This document shows positions 1 to 6,388 of a stretch of DNA of 45,667 bases, piece by piece. Each line of letters begins with the position of its first letter. Positions within the stretch are counted from its first letter, which is position 1. The stretch comes from a virus: positions 1 through 45,667 of the IMG/VR virus record IMGVR_UViG_3300007540_000022; one strand, written 5' to 3'. The notes under the pieces were generated by a model, which was not told where the DNA came from, searched no databases, and saw nothing but the letters and a program-made list of their open reading frames with translations. A program made the translations under genes and the position numbers.

Positions 1-19
1 AATTCAAGATAAATAAATA

Positions 20-289
20 GTGGATATATTTAATGAAATATTGTGGCCCCAATTCATCAAGTTGAATGAAGTGCGTAGTTTATCTCTCAATGAGCAGGTA
101 AACCACTACAATCAATATTTAAATGAGTTACAAAACCGACGCCAACATTATATCCAACAGTTAAATTGGCTTGAGGGTAATAGGGGAGGAATTAAACCCG
201 AACAACCCGTTCAAGATGTAGGTTTTCTCTTACAAGAAGATGGATTTGATATTCTACAAGAAGATAATAATAAAATAATAATAACATAA
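20..289 (+). CDS. Small coiled-coil protein, tail-fibre region
   Basis: An 89-residue protein that I do not recognise with confidence. It begins at a GTG, because an in-frame TAA lies at 14-16 and the frame has no ATG. The middle (about residues 25-52) is rich in Gln, Asn, Leu and Arg and looks helical or coiled-coil. The acidic C-terminus contains the twin segments LLQEDGFDI and LQEDNNKIII. It stops 3 bases before a C1q-like fibre protein, so a role as a small partner or assembly factor of that fibre is plausible but only inferred. Being at the window edge, its true transcription unit may start further upstream. Confidence 0.55.
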   Translation: MDIFNEILWPQFIKLNEVRSLSLNEQVNHYNQYLNELQNRRQHYIQQLNWLEGNRGGIKPEQPVQDVGFLLQEDGFDILQEDNNKIIIT

Positions 290-292
290 GAT

Positions 293-1420
293 ATGGCTAA
301 CTTATCAATTTCAGGATTACCTGCCGTAACATCATTAGACGGAACAGAATTATTAGTTAATGTTCAAGGTGGGGTTACAAAACAACAAACAGTACAAGAT
401 ATACTCAATGCAAATCTACCCATTACCTCTAGCGGTATAATCTCAGATTTTGTAGATTTTAATACTACAGCTTCAGTAACAGGTAAACCCGGTAGATTAA
501 GATGGAACGATAATGACGGTACATTAGATTTAACCCTTAAAGGGGGAAACGTTACATTACAAATAGGTCAAGAGAATGTAATCTATACTCGTAATAATAC
601 AGGAGCACCACTTCTAGAATCAGAATATAAGGCTGTTTTCATTAGCGGGTCAGTCGGTAATTATCCGTCCGTAAATTTAGCTGATAATTTATCAAGAAAA
701 GCTTCAGAAAATACTATAGGAATTGTAACCGAGAACATAGGCAGTGGAGATTTAGGATTTGTAACTACTCAAGGTTTAGTTAGAAATGTAGATATGAGTG
801 CATACACAGCAGGTGATACTTTATATTTAGGTGGATCTAATGGTGAATTAGTAAATATACCCCCTACTCCTCCTGCCCTTACAGTAATAATGGGTTATGT
901 TATTGATAACTCTGCAACAACAGGTTCACTATATGTTAATGTTCGAAGTGGTTTTGAATACCCACAATACGCAATTGGGTATAACCTATCCAACCATACT
1001 GCGTCTATTGCTAATACAGAAACTCTTATAGATATAGATACCCCACAGGTACAGAGCGGAATAACACTTGTAGATAATTCTAAACTTACAGTATCAACCC
1101 CTGGATTATATGAATTTACAATGATATCCCAAATAAACAGAGTTTCAAGTTCAGGCACCGCCTCCATGTATTTTTGGGCAAAGAAAAATGGAGTAGATGT
1201 TCCAAATTCAAATAACAACATAGACATAACAGGAAATACCGGTACTGCTGCAACCTTATTAGATAGAAATCTTGTAATAGTACTTGAAGCAGGAGATTAT
1301 ATTCAATTCTATTGGGCAACCGATGATACGGATATGATATTAAAATACACTGCAGCATCATCTACCCCTACTAGACCAGCAACACCTGCTGTTAAAATTA
1401 CAGCAACAAGACTAAGTTAA
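293..1420 (+). CDS. Tail-fibre/adhesin protein with C1q-like C-terminal domain
   Basis: A 375-residue structural protein. The N-terminal half (about 1-90) is a beta-rich region of the kind that attaches phage fibres. A middle segment (about 100-220) contains GDTLYLGGSNGEL and MGYVIDNSATTG, resembling repeats of phage fibres and surface proteins. The last 150 residues look like a C1q/TNF-type jelly roll: 'LTVSTPGLYEFTM' matches the typical '-G-Y-F' strand, followed by a long loop, 'VIVLEAGDYIQFYW' and a terminal beta strand. Such domains usually trimerise and bind ligands at fibre tips. The ATG follows the previous stop by 3 bases and the stop overlaps the next ATG, so it is in one operon with its neighbours. 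Receptor binding is inferred. Confidence 0.7.
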   Translation: MANLSISGLPAVTSLDGTELLVNVQGGVTKQQTVQDILNANLPITSSGIISDFVDFNTTASVTGKPGRLRWNDNDGTLDLTLKGGNVTLQIGQENVIYTRNNTGAPLLESEYKAVFISGSVGNYPSVNLADNLSRKASENTIGIVTENIGSGDLGFVTTQGLVRNVDMSAYTAGDTLYLGGSNGELVNIPPTPPALTVIMGYVIDNSATTGSLYVNVRSGFEYPQYAIGYNLSNHTASIANTETLIDIDTPQVQSGITLVDNSKLTVSTPGLYEFTMISQINRVSSSGTASMYFWAKKNGVDVPNSNNNIDITGNTGTAATLLDRNLVIVLEAGDYIQFYWATDDTDMILKYTAASSTPTRPATPAVKITATRLS

Positions 1421-1671
1421 TGAACCCATACACAGATAATTCAAACATAAGAACATTCTCAGAAAATGTAGACCCAATGTCGTTAATTTGGCATGAAGAT
1501 CAAGAAGATAGAACAATAGAAGTTATAGAAGGGAATGGATGGAAATTCCAATTTGATGAAGAACTCCCATTTGAACTCACAGAAAATCTCAATTTTGACA
1601 TCCCTTGTGGATATTTACATAGGATAATAAAAGGTAGCGAAAATTTAACAATAAAAATTATAAAAAAATGA
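1420..1671 (+). CDS. Small cupin-like phage protein
   Basis: An 83-residue protein starting on the last base of the preceding stop codon (TAATG overlap), which implies translational coupling. The pattern 'LIWHEDQEDRTIEVIEG', 'WKFQFDEELPFEL', 'IPCGYLHRIIKG' and 'LTIKI' fits a small single-domain cupin-like beta barrel seen as a conserved hypothetical protein in many T4-like phages. The His in 'YLHRIIKG' sits where cupin metal ligands or fold-defining residues fall, but a full metal site is not evident. Its function is unknown. Position next to fibre genes suggests a structural or assembly role, which is inference. Confidence 0.6.
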   Translation: MNPYTDNSNIRTFSENVDPMSLIWHEDQEDRTIEVIEGNGWKFQFDEELPFELTENLNFDIPCGYLHRIIKGSENLTIKIIKK

Positions 1672-1838
1672 ATACTCAAGAGTTATTTGAACAAATCGAA
1701 GGTTTATATGAAACATTTAAAACCGAACATGAAGGTAAATCTAAAGCAGCACACGGCAGAGCTCGTAAATGCTTAGGTGAAATTAAAAAATTAGTAACTG
1801 AATATCGTAAAGCATCTGTAGCTGAAGATAAGAAGTAA
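1668..1838 (+). CDS. Hc1/histone H1-like small basic protein
   Basis: A 56-residue protein overlapping the upstream stop by ATGA. The sequence runs through 'ELFEQIEGLYETFK', 'GKSKAAHGRARKCLGEIKK' and 'EYRKASVAEDKK'. The signature of a helix, then 'G(K/N)xxAAxxRARKxxxE(I/L)xK', then a second helix ending 'YRKAS' is that of the Hc1/histone-H1-like proteins common in Bacteroidota, which bind DNA or are presumed to. It is near the usual size of that family. It ends an operon: the next 50 bases lead into a terminator hairpin. Possible roles are compaction of phage DNA or interference with the host nucleoid; both are inference. Confidence 0.65.
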   Translation: MNTQELFEQIEGLYETFKTEHEGKSKAAHGRARKCLGEIKKLVTEYRKASVAEDKK

Positions 1839-1890
1839 AAAACATATAGACTGATTCATAGCCAGTCGTAACTAAAAAAACATGACATCT

Positions 1891-1920
1891 GTGGCGTCTC
1901 CTTTGGAGACGTCACTTTTT
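1891..1920 (+). terminator. Rho-independent terminator after the Hc1-like gene
   Basis: The inverted repeat GTGGCGTCTCC / GGAGACGTCAC around a TTT loop gives a stem of about 11 pairs including one G-T wobble. It is followed directly by TTTTT (1916-1920). It separates the fibre-region operon from the FAD oxidoreductase operon. Confidence 0.85.
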
Positions 1921-1925
1921 GTTCG

Positions 1926-1936
1926 TATATTTACAT
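1926..1936 (+). promoter_or_regulatory. Intergenic motif TATATTTACAT (variant)
   Basis: This variant of the recurring (A/T)ATATTTAT(A/C)A motif lies 15 bases before the ATG at 1952 and just after the terminator. The longer string TTCGTATATTTA at 1922-1933 recurs at 6370-6381 ahead of the portal gene. Confidence 0.4.
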
Positions 1937-1951
1937 AATATTAATACAATA

Positions 1952-3337
1952 ATGGAAAAAATAGTAATAATTGGAGCCGGTGTGGCAGGTGTTAATGCTG
2001 CAACTAAATTAGTAGATAATGGATACGATGGAAGTTGTATCACAATTATTGATATGGGTAATGATCCGTACAATAGGAAACCTGAAGAAGTAATGACAGG
2101 GTTTATGGGTGCTGGTGGGTGGAGTGATGGTAAACTTACATACCATACTTCAATAGGTGGTCATTTAACTAAGTATACGGGCGATGAAAAAGCAATGGAG
2201 TTAATGGATCAGGTAATTACCAACTTTAAACGCTTCCACCCTAAGCCAGAAGAAGTACAATGTTCTAATCCTGTAGCAGAACCTGATTTTATTAAACCAT
2301 ATTTTGGTCTCCGTTTATTTCCTGTATGGCACGTTGGTACAGATTACTTGCATGAAATTGGTAAAAATTGGTATGATTTTCTTTGTGATAAAGGTGTTAA
2401 ATTTATTTGGAAAACTAAGGTAACATCAATTGATTTTGATGCTCAACAACTCCACACTGATAAAAGTACAGAAGATAATGATTGGGTAGGATATGATAAA
2501 CTCATTTTTGGTGTAGGTAAATCTGGAATTGACTTTGGTAAAAAATTAGCTGAACAATATGAATTACCAACGGAATCAAAACCAGTACAAATTGGTGTTA
2601 GATTTGAAGCACCACAAAAACACTTCCAAAAACTAATTGATGTAAGTTATGATTTTAAATTGTATCGTAAGTTTGAAGATGAAGGTGTATCACTTCGTTC
2701 ATTCTGCACTAATAACAATGCAGCTTATGTGGCCCTAGAAGAAACATATGGTGATTATAGCTACAATGGTCATGCTAAAAAAGGAGAAGAACATAGAAAC
2801 AATATGACTAATTTTGGTATCTTAATGGAAGTTAAAGGTATTGATAAACCATTTGATTGGTCACGTGAGTTAGTTTCTAAAGTACAAAGGAATACTATTG
2901 TATCTAATGAAGGAGGGAGTGGTCAAAAAGCACTAGGTCGTTTCCAAATAAAGTATCAAGCAGGTCTTTATTATAGTCCTGCAGGTAAAGATAAAACACT
3001 TACATCTGAAGGTGATTGGGTTAAAGCACATTACATTGGTGAATCAGGTCTTCAAGAAGTAAGAGACGCATTTAAAGGATATTTTAAATATATTGAAGAC
3101 TTTATTGGGGATATGAAAAAAGTATTCCCAACACTTGGAGATGATTGGGGAATTTATGTACCTGAAGTTAAGTACCTTTCACCTGAACCACTTGTAAACT
3201 ATGAGGATTTAAGTTTAACTACATACCCTAATGTACATTTTGTAGGAGATGCATTAAGTGCTAGAGGTATAACAGTATCAGGAGCACAGGGTACATTAGT
3301 AGCAGAACAAATATTAAAAGAAAATGGAACAAAATAA
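1952..3337 (+). CDS. FAD-dependent oxidoreductase (COG2509-like)
   Basis: A 461-residue flavoprotein. The N-terminus has a Rossmann dinucleotide-binding motif, GAGVAG at residues 8-13, followed by an acidic strand end (IIDMG). The block GAGGWSDGKLT (about 53-63) is characteristic of the uncharacterised FAD-dependent dehydrogenase group COG2509. The C-terminus (about residues 429-450) has 'FVGDALSARGITVSGAQG', the usual second FAD-contact segment. I chose the ATG at 1952. A frame-compatible TTG at 1919 overlaps the terminator's T-run and would add residues before the Rossmann strand. The substrate is unknown. It heads an accessory operon leading into the terminase gene, an unusual place for a metabolic enzyme. 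Redox support during infection is inference. Confidence 0.75.
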   Translation: MEKIVIIGAGVAGVNAATKLVDNGYDGSCITIIDMGNDPYNRKPEEVMTGFMGAGGWSDGKLTYHTSIGGHLTKYTGDEKAMELMDQVITNFKRFHPKPEEVQCSNPVAEPDFIKPYFGLRLFPVWHVGTDYLHEIGKNWYDFLCDKGVKFIWKTKVTSIDFDAQQLHTDKSTEDNDWVGYDKLIFGVGKSGIDFGKKLAEQYELPTESKPVQIGVRFEAPQKHFQKLIDVSYDFKLYRKFEDEGVSLRSFCTNNNAAYVALEETYGDYSYNGHAKKGEEHRNNMTNFGILMEVKGIDKPFDWSRELVSKVQRNTIVSNEGGSGQKALGRFQIKYQAGLYYSPAGKDKTLTSEGDWVKAHYIGESGLQEVRDAFKGYFKYIEDFIGDMKKVFPTLGDDWGIYVPEVKYLSPEPLVNYEDLSLTTYPNVHFVGDALSARGITVSGAQGTLVAEQILKENGTK

Positions 3338-3581
3338 CAAATGGCCTAAGCCAAAACGAACTAAAACTCCTGATGGAACTATAGTACACCATTGGGATGG
3401 TAAATTACATAATTGGGAAGGGCCTGCTCTTATACGTAAGGGTGTTTACCGGCAAAGGGAATATTATATTTACGGTATCTACCATACTGAAGATGAATGG
3501 AAGGAAGTTAAAAGAGAAAAGAATGGTGTACCTTGGTACAAGAATCCTGCAATGAGAGAATCAACCCGAAACGCTGGTTAA
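3324..3581 (+). CDS. Small MORN-like repeat protein, unknown function
   Basis: An 85-residue protein whose ATG lies 14 bases inside the end of the oxidoreductase gene. The segment 'HHWDGKLHNWEGPALI' followed by 'YYIYGIYHTEDEW' matches a short repeat found in many phage and giant-virus proteins (G-K-L-H-N/R-x-x-GPA ... Y-Y-x-x-G-x-x-H), loosely related to MORN repeats. The protein is basic and rich in Trp and Tyr. No catalytic residues can be named and its function is unknown. Tight overlap with both neighbours indicates co-translation. Confidence 0.6.
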   Translation: MEQNNKWPKPKRTKTPDGTIVHHWDGKLHNWEGPALIRKGVYRQREYYIYGIYHTEDEWKEVKREKNGVPWYKNPAMRESTRNAG

Positions 3582-3582
3582 A

Positions 3583-4104
3583 ATGAAAATAGGTTTTTGT
3601 GGAACAATGTCAGTAGGTAAAACAACGCTTGTAAATGCGTTGAAAGAATTACCTGAATTTAAGGGTTATAAATTTGCAACAGAACGTAGTAAATATCTTA
3701 ATTCATTGGGGATACCATTGAATCATAAAACTACTATTGAAGGGCAAACTATATTTTTAGCAGAACGTGTTACTGAATTAATGCAAGAAAAAATTGTTAC
3801 TGATAGAACGATTCTTGATGTAATGGCTTTTACTAATTGTGCTACTTATACGAGTTATATAGATGCTGATGCCTTTGAAACATATGCTAAGCGCTTCCTT
3901 TACCAATACGATTACATATTCTATATCTCCCCAGAGGGACTAGATATTGAAGATAATGGGGTACGTGAAACAAATATTGAATATAGAAATGAAATTGATA
4001 AAACTATTCAAAAACTTTTATCTAAACATCGTCCTGTCTTTTATACTATTAGTGGAACAACTGAAGAACGCATTAACCAGGTTTTAAAAACTATTAAATA
4101 TTAA
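3583..4104 (+). CDS. P-loop NTPase/kinase, NadR-kinase-like (AAA_28)
   Basis: A 173-residue P-loop protein. Walker A is GTMSVGKTT at residues 7-15. 'TDRTILDVMAF' (about 73-83) carries the DR motif used by nucleoside/nucleotide kinases for phosphate-acceptor handling. 'YDYIFYISPEG' and 'DNGVRE' (124-129) match the lid region of the AAA_28/NadR nicotinamide-riboside-kinase-like family. The length fits the single kinase domain without an adenylyltransferase. It probably phosphorylates a nucleoside or nucleotide, and the substrate cannot be read from sequence. A link with the FAD enzyme two genes upstream (redox-cofactor metabolism) is tempting but inferred. It lies one base after the previous stop. 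Confidence 0.65.
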   Translation: MKIGFCGTMSVGKTTLVNALKELPEFKGYKFATERSKYLNSLGIPLNHKTTIEGQTIFLAERVTELMQEKIVTDRTILDVMAFTNCATYTSYIDADAFETYAKRFLYQYDYIFYISPEGLDIEDNGVRETNIEYRNEIDKTIQKLLSKHRPVFYTISGTTEERINQVLKTIKY

Positions 4105-4113
4105 TATTTATAA
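4103..4113 (+). promoter_or_regulatory. Intergenic motif AATATTTATAA
   Basis: An exact copy of the recurring motif. It begins within the stop of the kinase gene and ends only 2 bases before the next ATG (4116). That is too close for it to act as a -10 box for that start codon. Confidence 0.55.
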
Positions 4114-4115
4114 TC

Positions 4116-4430
4116 ATGGAATCTTGGAAAATATACGTTATTATTAATTTACTTTTCGTACTTTTGTTTACTTTTATTTACTTTAAAAACAAAAAAGTAA
4201 CTAAAAATCAAATAAAAGATAATAAAGAAGAAATAAAAGTTATAAAAACTCAAGCTAAAAAAGTAGAAACTAAAAAAGTAGAAACTAAAAAAGCTATTAA
4301 AAATCAAAAAATTAAGACATCCGAAATAAAAGCTAAAGTTAAGGATACTACTACTGCTAAAAAAACGGTTAAAAATTTTGAAGATAAATATCGTAAAAAA
4401 GGCCCGGGCCGTCCAAAAACTAAATCATGA
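4116..4430 (+). CDS. Membrane-anchored Lys-rich protein with AT-hook-like tail
   Basis: A 104-residue protein. Residues about 4-23 (WKIYVIINLLFVLLFTFIYF) form one transmembrane helix. The rest is a highly charged, Lys-rich, probably disordered or coiled tail containing the tandem repeat KKVETKKVETKK. It ends with RKKGPGRPKTK, close to an AT-hook (GRP core flanked by Lys/Arg). This suggests a cytoplasmic tail that could bind DNA or another polyanion near the membrane, which is inference from composition. No homologous family is recognised. Its stop overlaps the next ATG by 4 bases. Confidence 0.6.
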   Translation: MESWKIYVIINLLFVLLFTFIYFKNKKVTKNQIKDNKEEIKVIKTQAKKVETKKVETKKAIKNQKIKTSEIKAKVKDTTTAKKTVKNFEDKYRKKGPGRPKTKS

Positions 4431-4795
4431 AGCAATTACTAACGTTATTACTATTAGGAATATCTAGTATTTGCTATTCACAAGATACTCTTCAAATTCC
4501 TTCATCGGAACTTGAGGAGTTTTTCTTAGCCCTAGATACTTTACAAACTCAAGATTCTATTAAAACTATTTATATTTCTAATTTAGAAACTGAATTGGTT
4601 TTACTTAAAAATTTAACCACACAAGATAGTTTATTATTATCTTATAAAAATCAAGAAGTTCAACTATTAAATGAACAAATTGAATTGTATGATAAACATT
4701 TAAATCAAGTAGATAAATGGTACAATAAACCCTGGATAGGGGTAGTAGGCACTATACTTTTTTTAAATGCTGTAGATTATACACTTCCTAAATGA
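4427..4795 (+). CDS. Exported coiled-coil protein with C-terminal membrane segment
   Basis: A 122-residue protein. Residues 1-19 are a signal peptide (KQLLTLLLLGISSICYSQ), ending in the Ser-Gln junction common in Bacteroidota secreted proteins. Residues about 25-95 are Leu/Glu/Gln/Asp-rich and predicted coiled-coil. Residues about 101-118 (PWIGVVGTILFLNAVDYTL) are hydrophobic and may be a C-terminal membrane segment. Exported coiled coil plus C-terminal anchor resembles unimolecular spanins, but the Cys at the signal end lacks a convincing lipobox, so I do not call it one. It overlaps both neighbours by 4 bases. Function unknown. Confidence 0.6.
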   Translation: MKQLLTLLLLGISSICYSQDTLQIPSSELEEFFLALDTLQTQDSIKTIYISNLETELVLLKNLTTQDSLLLSYKNQEVQLLNEQIELYDKHLNQVDKWYNKPWIGVVGTILFLNAVDYTLPK

Positions 4796-6363
4796 GTAAC
4801 CTTAAAAAAATAATAAGGCAAGAATATGTAAAGTGCGCCCAGGATCCTATACACTTCATGAAGAAGTATTGTATGATTCAACACCCACAAAGGGGTAGAA
4901 TACAGTTCCATTTATACCCTTTTCAAGAAAAAGTCTTAAAACTATTTGAAGACAATCCTTATTCTATTATTTTAAAATCGCGTCAATTAGGCATTTCAAC
5001 ACTATCTGCGGGGTACTCGCTATGGATGATGATTTTCCATGAAGATAAAAATATTTTATGCATAGCTACCAAGCAAGAAACCGCTAAAAACATGGTTACA
5101 AAGGTTAAATTTATGTATGAAAATTTACCTTCTTGGCTTAAAGTAGATTTTGAAGAAAACAACAAACTAACCCTTCGACTAACAAACGGGTCTCAAATTA
5201 AAGCCACATCAGCATCTAGTGATGCAGGTAGATCCGAAGCAGTTTCCCTTTTGCTAATTGATGAGGCTGCCTTCATTGATAATATTGGAGAAATATGGGC
5301 CTCGGCTCAACAAACACTCGCTACTGGTGGAGGGTGTATTGCTCTTTCAACACCTTATGGTACTGGAAATTGGTTCCACCAAACATGGGTTAGAGCAGAA
5401 TCCTCAGAAAATGAATTCTTACCTATTAAATTACCTTGGTATGTCCACCCTGAACGAGACCAAGTGTGGAGAGATAGACAAGATGAACTACTAGGAGATC
5501 CTAGAATGGCAGCACAAGAATGTGACTGCGACTTTAGCACCTCAGGTGACATTGTATTTTACCCTGAATATCTAGAATTTATAGAAAAATCTACACTTAA
5601 AGAACCTTTAGAAAGAAGAGGTGCAGACCAAAATTTATGGATTTGGGAATCAGCCGATTATTCAAGACAATACCTTATCTCAGCAGACGTAGCTAGAGGA
5701 GATGGTAAGGATTACTCAGCTTTTCACATTTTTGATGTAGAATCGGCTACTCAAGTAGGTGAATATAAAGGCCAAGTAGGTACTAAAGACTTTGGTAATA
5801 TTCTTACAGCAATTGCTACCGAATATAACAATGCCCTACTCATAGTGGAAAATGCTAACATTGGATGGAGTACAATTCAAACTATTATTGAACGTAATTA
5901 TTCTAATTTATACTACTCACCTAAATCCGATAATATAAATGTAGATTCTTATTTACAAAATTATGAAAATAATTCAAGTATGACTGCAGGTTTTACTATG
6001 TCAACAAGAACTCGCCCTATGGTAATAGGTAAATTTCAAGAATATGTAGCAGATAGAGGTGTTACAATCCAATCAAAACGCTTACTAGAAGAAATGAAAA
6101 CGTTTATATGGAAACATGGCAGGGCTGAAGCTCAAGGAGGCTATAATGACGATTTAATTATGAGTTTTGGTATGGGATTATACGTTAGAGACACAGCATT
6201 AAAATTTAAACAACACGGAGTAGATATAACAAAGGCAGCTTTAGGATCCTTTTCAAAAACCACAACCAACTACCAAGGAGCTTACTTCTCTACAGGACTA
6301 GATAATCCTTATACTATGGATGATGGAAAAGGGGGAACTGAGGATTTTAGTTGGCTTTTGTAA
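4792..6363 (+). CDS. terL: Terminase large subunit (T4 gp17-like)
   Basis: A 523-residue DNA-packaging motor ATPase/nuclease. The ATPase domain has a Walker A-like segment SRQLGIST (63-70), in which the classical Lys before Ser/Thr is Ile. It also has Walker B LLLIDEAA (153-160) and coupling motif ALSTP (184-188). The C-terminal RNase-H-like nuclease shows the acidic residues D299 (ISADVARG), E353 (LIVENAN) and D453/D454 (YNDDL), matching the gp17 Asp-Glu-Asp centre. It acts at the portal vertex to cut and pump DNA. It is somewhat shorter than T4 gp17 (610). No small terminase subunit is apparent nearby. It overlaps the upstream gene by ATGA, so packaging is co-expressed with the accessory operon. 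Confidence 0.95.
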   Translation: MSNLKKIIRQEYVKCAQDPIHFMKKYCMIQHPQRGRIQFHLYPFQEKVLKLFEDNPYSIILKSRQLGISTLSAGYSLWMMIFHEDKNILCIATKQETAKNMVTKVKFMYENLPSWLKVDFEENNKLTLRLTNGSQIKATSASSDAGRSEAVSLLLIDEAAFIDNIGEIWASAQQTLATGGGCIALSTPYGTGNWFHQTWVRAESSENEFLPIKLPWYVHPERDQVWRDRQDELLGDPRMAAQECDCDFSTSGDIVFYPEYLEFIEKSTLKEPLERRGADQNLWIWESADYSRQYLISADVARGDGKDYSAFHIFDVESATQVGEYKGQVGTKDFGNILTAIATEYNNALLIVENANIGWSTIQTIIERNYSNLYYSPKSDNINVDSYLQNYENNSSMTAGFTMSTRTRPMVIGKFQEYVADRGVTIQSKRLLEEMKTFIWKHGRAEAQGGYNDDLIMSFGMGLYVRDTALKFKQHGVDITKAALGSFSKTTTNYQGAYFSTGLDNPYTMDDGKGGTEDFSWLL

Positions 6364-6372
6364 TATTTATTC
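6362..6372 (+). promoter_or_regulatory. Intergenic motif AATATTTATTC
   Basis: This copy of the recurring motif starts within the terL stop codon, 16 bases before the portal ATG. A second similar box, TATATTTAATA, follows at 6374-6384. Confidence 0.5.
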
Positions 6373-6388
6373 GTATATTTAATATACT

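Noticed and set aside
1-12. Possible last codons of an upstream gene (Asn-Ser-Arg-stop)
   Set aside because: Three codons are too few to support a call, although it would fit the compact layout.
1839-1890. tRNA-like or small RNA sequence before the first terminator
   Set aside because: A GACTG...CAGTC pairing exists but no cloverleaf or anticodon arm can be drawn. No tRNA was seen anywhere in the window.
1919-1951. TTG start for the FAD oxidoreductase
   Set aside because: It overlaps the terminator T-run and adds residues before the Rossmann strand. The ATG at 1952 has normal spacing to the upstream motif.
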